In this document: positions 1 through 5,207 of the stretch, piece after piece | How the letters are laid out: every line of letters begins with the position of its first letter | How positions within the stretch are numbered: position 1 is the stretch's first letter | NCBI GenBank assembly: GCA_014359855.1 | Contig: JACIYQ010000038.1 | Span: forward strand, 1-7,235 | DNA from: Parvibaculum sp. | GTDB taxonomy: Bacteria; Pseudomonadota; Alphaproteobacteria; Parvibaculales; Parvibaculaceae | Direction: 5' to 3' | DNA: 7,235 bases | The notes under the pieces: generated by a model | The model's input: only the letters and a program-made list of their open reading frames with translations | What the model was told of the DNA's origin: nothing | Databases searched by the model: none | Translations under genes and position numbers: made by a program

Positions 1-1805
1 TCGAGCGGAGGAACGACGCGGATATGGAGTTCCTTGAGCTGCTTCGGCTCGACCTCGGAAGGCGCCTGCATGAGGAGGTCCTGCGCCTGCTGGTTCATCG
101 GGAACATGGTCACTTCGCGCAGGTTCTCGACGCCCGCGAGCAGCATCACCATGCGGTCGATGCCGGGTGCGAGGCCGCCATGGGGCGGCGCGCCATATTT
201 GAAGGCGTTCAGCATGCCGCCGAACTTCGTCTCGACGACCGGCTTGTCATAGCCCGCGATCTCGAAGGCCTTGTACATGACATCCGGCTTGTGGTTCCGC
301 ACCGCACCGGAGGAAAGCTCGACGCCATTGCAGACGATGTCGTACTGGAAGGCCGTGATGCCGAGAATTTCGTCGGCGTCGTCCTTGCCGAGCGCGAGGA
401 ACCTGTCGAGCGGGTAGTTCGGCATGGAGAAAGGATTGTGCGAGAAGTCGATCTTCTTCTCGTCCTCGTTCCATTCATACATCGGGAAGTCGACGATCCA
501 GCAGAACCTGAACACACCCTCTTCCACCAGGCCGAGCTCGGTGCCGACGCGCGTGCGCGCCTGACCGGCAAAGCTCGCGAACTTGCCGGGCTGGCCGGCA
601 ACGAAGAAGACGGCATCGCCCTCTTTCAGTCCAAGCTGGGTGCGGATCGCTTCGGTGCGCTCCGGGCCGATATTCTTCGCGACAGGCCCCGCGCCCTCAA
701 GCGCGCCACCCTCTTCGCGGAAGAAGATGTAGCCAAGGCCCGGCTGTCCTTCTCCTTGAGCCCAGGAATTCATGCGGTCGCAGAAGGCACGGTTGCCGCC
801 GCCCGGCGCCGGGATCGCCCAGACCTCGACCTTCGAGTCCTTTTCGATCATGCCGGCAAAGACCTTGAAGCCGGAACCGCGGAACTGCTCCGTCACGTTC
901 TGCATCTCGATCGGGTTGCGCAGGTCCGGCTTGTCGGAGCCGTATTTGCGCATGGCCTCCGCATAAGGGATGCGAACGAAGGGGTAAGGCGAGACCTTGC
1001 GGTCGTCCGCGAACTCCTCGAACAGGCCATGCAGCACGGGCTCGATGGCGGCGAAGACGTCGTCCTGCGTGACGAAGCTCATCTCGACATCGAGCTGGTA
1101 GAACTCGCCCGGGCTGCGGTCGGCGCGCGCGTCCTCGTCGCGGAAGCAGGGCGCGATCTGGAAGTAGCGGTCGAAGCCCGCCACCATGATGAGCTGCTTG
1201 AACTGCTGCGGCGCCTGCGGCAGCGCATAGAACTTGCCGGGGTGCATGCGCGACGGCACGAGGAAATCGCGCGCGCCTTCCGGAGAGGACGCGGTGAGGA
1301 TCGGCGTCTGGAATTCGTTGAAGCCTGCATCGGTCATCCGCCTGCGGACGGAAGCGATGATCTTCGAACGGAGCAGGATGTTCCGGTGCAGTGTCTCGCG
1401 GCGCAGGTCGAGGAAACGGTAGCTGAGGCGGATGTCTTCCGGGTAGTCCGGCTCGCCGAAGACCGGCAGCGGCAGGTCCTGCGCCTCGGACAGCACCTCG
1501 AGCGAGGAGACCGCGATCTCGATTTCGCCGCTGGGCAGGTTCGGGTTCACGGTCTCGGCCGAACGCGCGACGACCTTCCCTTCGATGCCCACGACGAATT
1601 CGGAACGGACCTTTTCCGCAAGGCCAAAGGCCTCTGCCCGATCCGGGTCGAAGACGAGCTGGGTCAGCCCGTAATTGTCGCGCAGGTCGATGAAAAGGAG
1701 GCCGCCATGGTCGCGCTTGCGGTGGACCCAGCCGGCAAGACGGACCGTCTCGCCCACATGCGACTTGCGAAGCTCGCCACAGGTGTGGCTGCGGAAACTG
1801 CTCAT
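1..1805 (-). CDS. aspS: Aspartate--tRNA ligase (AspRS), C-terminus cut by window edge
   Basis: Cytoplasmic class II aminoacyl-tRNA synthetase that activates aspartate with ATP and loads it on tRNA(Asp). Reading the minus strand from ATG at 1805 gives 601 codons without a stop, close to the full bacterial length (about 590-600), so only a few residues should be missing. The N-terminal OB-fold anticodon-binding domain (about residues 1-105) begins MSSFRSHTCGEL and contains WVHRKRDHGG. RFLDLRR is at 130-136, followed by class II motif 1 at about 150-168. Aspartate-site QAPQQFKQ is at 197-204, motif 2 FRDEDARADR at 221-230 (ATP-binding Arg222), the bacterial GAD insertion at about 300-430, WIVDFPMYEW near 436-445, and motif 3 GIDRM at 548-552 (Arg551). 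His33 in the RDHGG loop resembles non-discriminating AspRS, so it may also charge tRNA(Asn) (inference). A modest AAGG at 1816-1819 precedes the start. It is divergent from rnd. Confidence 0.97.
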   Translation of the reverse strand, partial: MSSFRSHTCGELRKSHVGETVRLAGWVHRKRDHGGLLFIDLRDNYGLTQLVFDPDRAEAFGLAEKVRSEFVVGIEGKVVARSAETVNPNLPSGEIEIAVSSLEVLSEAQDLPLPVFGEPDYPEDIRLSYRFLDLRRETLHRNILLRSKIIASVRRRMTDAGFNEFQTPILTASSPEGARDFLVPSRMHPGKFYALPQAPQQFKQLIMVAGFDRYFQIAPCFRDEDARADRSPGEFYQLDVEMSFVTQDDVFAAIEPVLHGLFEEFADDRKVSPYPFVRIPYAEAMRKYGSDKPDLRNPIEMQNVTEQFRGSGFKVFAGMIEKDSKVEVWAIPAPGGGNRAFCDRMNSWAQGEGQPGLGYIFFREEGGALEGAGPVAKNIGPERTEAIRTQLGLKEGDAVFFVAGQPGKFASFAGQARTRVGTELGLVEEGVFRFCWIVDFPMYEWNEDEKKIDFSHNPFSMPNYPLDRFLALGKDDADEILGITAFQYDIVCNGVELSSGAVRNHKPDVMYKAFEIAGYDKPVVETKFGGMLNAFKYGAPPHGGLAPGIDRMVMLLAGVENLREVTMFPMNQQAQDLLMQAPSEVEPKQLKELHIRVVPPL

Positions 1806-1894
1806 TATTCTAAGGCCTTGGGATTCTTGAACGAATCGGCGGAAAATAACCGGCGGTATACATCCGGCGAACGGGAAAAGCGCACGGATCGGCG

Positions 1895-1909
1895 GCCCTT
1901 GTCAAGGGC
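1895..1909. repeat. Perfect 15-bp palindrome (7-1-7), possible operator
   Basis: GCCCTTG and CAAGGGC arms flank a single T at 1902. The symmetry stops at the next base pair (G1894/G1910). A one-base centre favours a dimeric DNA-binding protein site over an RNA hairpin. It contains an exact TTGACA on the minus strand, the consensus -35 hexamer, so a protein bound here could overlap an aspS promoter. The symmetry is visible in the sequence; the regulatory role is inference. Chance occurrence in GC-rich DNA is possible. Confidence 0.4.
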
Positions 1910-1921
1910 GGGCGGCCCGCC
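1907..1921. repeat. Second perfect 15-bp palindrome (7-1-7), GC-only
   Basis: GGCGGGC and GCCCGCC arms flank G1914. It overlaps the first palindrome by three bases, and the two centres are 12 bp apart, about one helical turn. As RNA on the plus strand it could fold with a three-base loop and is followed by pyrimidine-rich TTCCTTCTCTT, so it could weakly resemble a terminator. No plus-strand gene lies upstream for it to terminate. Function unknown. Confidence 0.35.
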
Positions 1922-1941
1922 TTCCTTCTCTTATCTCCGGC

Positions 1942-1970
1942 GCGACAGGAGCCACGAGATCGGCTATAGA
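1942..1970 (+). promoter_or_regulatory. Candidate sigma-70-type promoter of rnd
   Basis: A GCGACA box (1942-1947, four of six matches to TTGACA) is separated by exactly 17 bases from TATAGA (1965-1970). In rhizobial terms this is CGCGAC-N17-CTATAG against the CTTGAC-N17-CTATAT type consensus. A -10 ending at 1970 puts the transcription start at about 1976-1978, on or beside the rnd ATG at 1977, implying a leaderless or nearly leaderless mRNA. This agrees with the absence of a properly spaced Shine-Dalgarno: the only AGGAG (1948-1952 region) is about 25 bases upstream. The boxes are seen; promoter activity is inferred. Confidence 0.45.
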
Positions 1971-1976
1971 GCGGCC

Positions 1977-3134
1977 ATGGAAATTATTACGACCAACGAG
2001 GCCCTGAAGGCCGCCTGCGCCCGGCTTTCGACGGCTGGCTACGTCACCGTCGACACCGAATTCATGCGGGATTCGACCTTCTGGCCGATCCTGTGCCTGA
2101 TCCAGCTTGCCGGGCCGGAAGACGAGATCATCATCGACCCGCTGGCGCCGGATATCGACCTTGCCCCCTTCTACGCCCTGATGAAGAACCGGAAGGTCGT
2201 GAAGGTCTTTCATGCCGCCCGGCAGGACATCGAAATTTTCTATCACGAAGGGGATGCGATCCCCGATCCGCTCTTCGACACGCAGGTCGCGGCCATGGTT
2301 TGCGGCTTCGGCGACTCAGTCGGCTACGAGACGCTGGTCCGGCAGCTCACGGGCGGCAGCGTCGACAAGTCCTCGCGCTTCACGGACTGGTCCAGGCGGC
2401 CGCTTTCCGAGAAGCAGATCCAGTATGCGATGGCGGACGTCACCTATCTCCGCACCATCTACGAGGTGCTGGCCAAGCGCCTCACCCAGACCAGGCGTTC
2501 GCATTGGGTGGCCGAGGAAATGGCCGTGCTGCAGGACCCCGAGACCTATGCCATGCGGCCCGAGAACGCCTGGAAGCGGCTGAAAATGCGCTTTCGCGGG
2601 CGCCGGGGCCTCGCCGTGATGGTGGAGATTGCCGCCTGGCGCGAACGGCAGGCGCAGGAGCGCGACATGCCGCGCTCGCGCATCATGAAGGACGACGCGC
2701 TTTCCGAGATCGCGACGCAGCTCCCCAGGAGCGTGAGCGACCTCGATGCGTTGCGCGCCGTGCCCAAGGGATTTTCGAACAGCCGCGCCGCTGCCAGCCT
2801 GATGGAAGCGGTCGAGCGCGGCCTCGCCATGAAGGAAGAGGATATCCCCGTGGTCGAGGGGCCGGAGCCTCTCCCGGCGGGAATTGCGCCATTGGTCGAG
2901 CTCCTGAAGGTGCTGCTCAAGCAGAAATGCGAGGAGCACGACGTAGCGCAGAAGCTCGTCGCCAATGTGAGCGACCTCGAACTGATCGCCGCCCATGCGG
3001 AAGCCGACGTGCAGGCCCTGAAAGGCTGGCGGCGCGAACTCTTCGGCGAAGACGCGCTGCGCCTCAAGCGCGGCGAACTCGCGATCGGCGCAAAGGGCAA
3101 GCGCATCGTCCTGATCGAGACGCCGAAGAGCTAG
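1977..3134 (+). CDS. rnd: Ribonuclease D
   Basis: 3'-to-5' exoribonuclease that trims 3' ends of tRNA precursors and other small RNAs in the cytoplasm. The 385-residue protein (E. coli RNase D is about 375) starts MEIITTNEAL. The DEDDy exonuclease domain spans about residues 1-170 with all metal-binding and catalytic residues: VDTEF (Asp26, Glu28), HAARQD (Asp84) and the Y-x3-D motif YAMAD (Tyr150, Asp154). One or more HRDC-type helical domains follow, from about residue 205, including RRGLAVMVEIAAWRE and the conserved PRSRIMKDD. The open frame continues far upstream (to 24), but that part is antisense to aspS; family N-termini support ATG 1977. No good Shine-Dalgarno precedes it, consistent with leaderless initiation. 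It is convergent with the broken YbaK-like gene, 12 bases away, with no clear terminator between them. Confidence 0.96.
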   Translation: MEIITTNEALKAACARLSTAGYVTVDTEFMRDSTFWPILCLIQLAGPEDEIIIDPLAPDIDLAPFYALMKNRKVVKVFHAARQDIEIFYHEGDAIPDPLFDTQVAAMVCGFGDSVGYETLVRQLTGGSVDKSSRFTDWSRRPLSEKQIQYAMADVTYLRTIYEVLAKRLTQTRRSHWVAEEMAVLQDPETYAMRPENAWKRLKMRFRGRRGLAVMVEIAAWRERQAQERDMPRSRIMKDDALSEIATQLPRSVSDLDALRAVPKGFSNSRAAASLMEAVERGLAMKEEDIPVVEGPEPLPAGIAPLVELLKVLLKQKCEEHDVAQKLVANVSDLELIAAHAEADVQALKGWRRELFGEDALRLKRGELAIGAKGKRIVLIETPKS

Positions 3135-3146
3135 CGGCAGTCCGCG

Positions 3147-3534
3147 TCACATATGCCTTGCGATGGAGCCATGACTTGCATTGCCCATCAGCCGCGCAAA
3201 GTCCGCGCCGCTCATATGCACCAGCGTTTTGTGGTCTCCCGCCTCGAAATAGATTTCCGGCTGCGTCGCGACTGCATCGTCGTAGCAGACCTTCATCCCG
3301 TAAGGCTCGCCCAGCGGCGGCAGCGCGCCCGCGTCGCAATCGCGGAAGCAGCTCTCGATCTCGGCTTCCGTCGCCAGACCGATGCGCTCGTCCAGCATGT
3401 GCGAAAGACTGGCCAGGTCGAGCTTGCAGGCGCTCGGCGATACGGCTCGTCGAGACCTCGCGCGGATGCCTGACCTCTTCGTAGTCGGCATTGTTCTCGT
3501 GCAGATAAGTGAAGAGCTTGACCGGCATTCCCAT
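3147..3534 (-). pseudogene. Broken YbaK/ProX-like aminoacyl-tRNA deacylase
   Basis: Intact relatives (about 150-160 residues) hydrolyse mischarged tRNA in trans. The N-terminal piece starts at ATG 3534 after GGAGGAG (3541-3547, 6-base spacer) and reads MGMPVKLFTYLHENNADYEE, then HPREVSTSRIAERLQ, typical of the family start. From about 3425 the homology jumps by one base into another frame, beginning CKLDLASLSHMLDERIGL, then FRDCDAGALPPLGEPYGM and YFEAGDHKTLVHMS, ending in TGA at 3147-3149. Compared with the family from memory, about 30 residues between the AERL helix and the LDLASL strand are absent, including the conserved KxVVV lysine region. The deletion must be 3n+2 bases long. Read straight through, the start codon gives a 156-residue aberrant product to 3064 that runs antisense into rnd. 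A single base-calling error would not remove the core, so true decay is likely. Confidence 0.82.
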
Positions 3535-3540
3535 GATCGT

Positions 3541-3547
3541 CTCCTCC
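3541..3547 (-). promoter_or_regulatory. Strong Shine-Dalgarno of the YbaK-like pseudogene
   Basis: GGAGGAG on the minus strand lies 6 bases before ATG 3534 and about 12 before the alternative ATG 3528. It therefore fixes the start at 3534 rather than at the in-frame upstream ATG (3615). Its preservation suggests the inactivation is recent. Confidence 0.65.
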
Positions 3548-3639
3548 GGCAGACCGGACGACGGATCTTCTGAAGGGGGCCGCGCAAATCCCGCCGCGCC
3601 TTCAGCGTCCGGCATTGGGTTACGTCGAGGTTAATTCTA

Positions 3640-3658
3640 GAGCGGAAGGGCCCCGCTC
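3640..3658 (-). terminator. Weak stem-loop after ppx, possible terminator
   Basis: On the minus strand GAGCGG and CCGCTC can pair around a 7-base loop, about 20 bases after the ppx stop codon. It is followed by TAGAATTAACC, which is AT-rich but has no run of T, so it is not a textbook intrinsic terminator. It could be a 3'-end-stabilising hairpin for the ppk-ppx message or have no role. The rest of the 143-base gap between ppx and the pseudogene shows nothing I can name. Confidence 0.3.
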
Positions 3659-3677
3659 GCCAGCGAAAGCGGTCGGG

Positions 3678-5174
3678 CTACTTTCCGATCCGGATGTCGC
3701 TCTTGCGGCCCAGCGCGCGGGCGAGCGCGGCCAGACGCTTCGCGACCACCTCGCCCACCAGCGCCTCGTACTTCTTCGGCACGATAAGGGTGAGTGTGTT
3801 CTTGCCGGCGTCGAAGCGCGTCTTCGGCAGCATGCCCATGGTGGCGCCGGAAAGCGTGAAGGCAAGGCGCAATGCGAGACCGAGGACCAGGGCGCGCTCG
3901 TTGTCGCGTTCGGTCATGAATGGCGTAAGGTTGCCGAGCATCTCGGGCTCGCCCCTGCCCTCATGCCGGTGATAGCCGACGCGGGCCAGATAAAGCCTGC
4001 CCCGGTGGTCGATGCCGGAGAACGGCGCGAGCAATATCTGCGTCATCGCATGATGCGCGCGGTAATCGGGATGCACATACCAGCCGATATCGGCAAGAAT
4101 GCAGGCGGCATGACGGAGCCTTGCCTCCTCGGGTGTTTCGTCGAGCCCCCCTTCGGCGAAGATCGGCGCTGTCCATTTGAAGAATTCGTTGCCGTGCTGC
4201 GGAAAGCGCGCGAGACGCCCGGCGAGATCGCGGCAGCCTTCGATGAGCGGATCTTTCTGCTGTTCCTTCTTGTCGAGACATTCGAACAGAAGGCCCTCGC
4301 GCAGCCCGTAGGCGGAAACGACAACTTCCTTCGCCTTCGAAGCGCCGATCAGCTTGTCGAGCACGAGCGCGCCGAATGGCAGCGCTTCCACGCGGCGTTC
4401 CGATACATCGGGAATCTGCGCAAGCGACTTCGGCCCCAGCTTCTCGATGACACGGGAAATGTCGGCGGCATCGCGCGCCGGAATGACATATTGATGGAGA
4501 ACGTGGATCGGGTAATTGCGCTGAGCCATGTGGATGCGGGCGAGATTTCGCCAGACACCGCCCACGGCATAGATCGGCTTGCCCTGAAAATCCTTCAGCC
4601 AGGCCTGCTCGCCGAGCGTGCGTTCGACAAGGGCCTCGGCCTCGGCGAGGCTGCCATGCGAGAGGTCCATCAGGCGGAGCGGCCCGAGCGGAAGGGTCGC
4701 GCCCGCACCGGGCTTTCCATCCGCGACAGGCACGAGCTCGAGGCTGCCGCCGCCAAGGTCGCCGGCGAGCCCGTCCGCCTGCGGAATGCCTGAAAGGACG
4801 CCCTGCGCCGAAATGCGCGCCTCGTCCATTCCGGACAGGAGCATGATCTTGAAGCCGCAGATTTTCTCCGCGCGTTCCAGGAAAGCGGGCCCGTCTTCCG
4901 CATCGCGAACCGCGGCAGTCGCCGCCACCACGAGCCTCGGCACACCGATCTGCTCGCTGAGCGCCATGAAACGGCGAAGCGCATCGAGAGCGCGCTCGAT
5001 CCCCTTGGGGTCGAGGCGGCCCGTGGAGGCAAGGGAGCGCCCGAGCCCCGCCATGACCTTTTCGTTGAAGACGACAACGGGATTGCGTTCGACGCCCGCA
5101 TAGACGACGAGGCGGACGGAGTTCGATCCGAGATCGACAATGCCGAAGCGGCCTCCGGCTCTTGCGCGGCTCAC
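3678..5174 (-). CDS. ppx: Exopolyphosphatase (Ppx/GppA family)
   Basis: Cytoplasmic enzyme that removes terminal phosphates from polyphosphate chains; some relatives also hydrolyse pppGpp. The 498-residue protein has the ASKHA (sugar kinase/Hsp70-like) fold: phosphate-1 loop FGIVDLGSNSVRLVVY at 10-25, SGMDEAR at 114-120 where Glu118 is the likely catalytic glutamate, and phosphate-2 loop GDLGGGSLEL at 138-147. AVGGVWRN and YGLREGLLFE follow. A C-terminal helical, HD-like domain includes LRHAACILADIGW. The length fits the long two-part Ppx class rather than the roughly 300-residue short class. It starts with GTG at 5174, chosen because GGAGG (5182-5186) sits 7 bases upstream and because the DLGSNS loop then falls at the usual distance from the N-terminus. 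It lies 33 bases after ppk on the same strand, so the two are probably co-transcribed. The alternative is a GppA-type pppGppase; the ppk neighbour favours Ppx. Confidence 0.94.
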   Translation of the reverse strand: MSRARAGGRFGIVDLGSNSVRLVVYAGVERNPVVVFNEKVMAGLGRSLASTGRLDPKGIERALDALRRFMALSEQIGVPRLVVAATAAVRDAEDGPAFLERAEKICGFKIMLLSGMDEARISAQGVLSGIPQADGLAGDLGGGSLELVPVADGKPGAGATLPLGPLRLMDLSHGSLAEAEALVERTLGEQAWLKDFQGKPIYAVGGVWRNLARIHMAQRNYPIHVLHQYVIPARDAADISRVIEKLGPKSLAQIPDVSERRVEALPFGALVLDKLIGASKAKEVVVSAYGLREGLLFECLDKKEQQKDPLIEGCRDLAGRLARFPQHGNEFFKWTAPIFAEGGLDETPEEARLRHAACILADIGWYVHPDYRAHHAMTQILLAPFSGIDHRGRLYLARVGYHRHEGRGEPEMLGNLTPFMTERDNERALVLGLALRLAFTLSGATMGMLPKTRFDAGKNTLTLIVPKKYEALVGEVVAKRLAALARALGRKSDIRIGK

Positions 5175-5181
5175 AGCTTGT

Positions 5182-5186
5182 CCTCC
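5182..5186 (-). promoter_or_regulatory. Shine-Dalgarno that sets the ppx GTG start
   Basis: GGAGG on the minus strand is 7 bases before GTG 5174 and inside the short ppk-ppx gap. It supports GTG initiation and independent ribosome entry at ppx rather than strict translational coupling to ppk. Confidence 0.7.
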
Positions 5187-5207
5187 GCCGTTAGCCGCAA
5201 GACAGGC

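Larger units (their letters stand above)
1806..1976. other. Divergent aspS/rnd intergenic region
   Basis: This 171-base spacer separates the start codons of aspS (minus) and rnd (plus), so it must carry both promoters. I see a candidate rnd promoter at its right end, two adjacent perfect 7-1-7 palindromes in the middle (1895-1921), and three CGGCG motifs exactly 14 bases apart on the aspS side (1837, 1851, 1865). An exact TTGACA on the minus strand (1905-1900) lies inside the first palindrome and could be an aspS -35 box, but I find no convincing -10 at the right distance (the hexamer 17 bases on is CGCTTT). No small ORF with a good ribosome binding site is evident. Confidence 0.7.

Noticed and set aside
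1855..1860. TATACC on the minus strand as the aspS -10 box
   Set aside because: It is a reasonable hexamer, but the sequence 17 bases upstream (GCGCTT) is a poor -35, and the exact TTGACA at 1905-1900 is too far away (39 bases). Not enough to call a promoter.
24..1976. Very long open frame on the plus strand upstream of and in frame with rnd, suggesting a 1036-residue fusion
   Set aside because: It is exactly antisense to aspS in the mirrored codon register. In GC-rich genes the sense codons that create antisense stops (TTA, CTA, TCA) are rare, so such frames stay open by chance. The translation resembles no family until the rnd ATG.
3134..3145. Small inverted repeat GCGG-CAGT-CCGC at the rnd stop as a terminator
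   Set aside because: Only four base pairs and no following T run.
2093..3484. 463-codon plus-strand open frame overlapping rnd in another frame
   Set aside because: Composition is Arg/Ala-rich out-of-frame readout of a GC-rich gene. The overlapping frame has the intact RNase D catalytic motifs.
3615..4793. 392-codon plus-strand open frame opposite ppx
   Set aside because: It is an antisense shadow of ppx, which has clear family motifs and a good ribosome binding site on the other strand.
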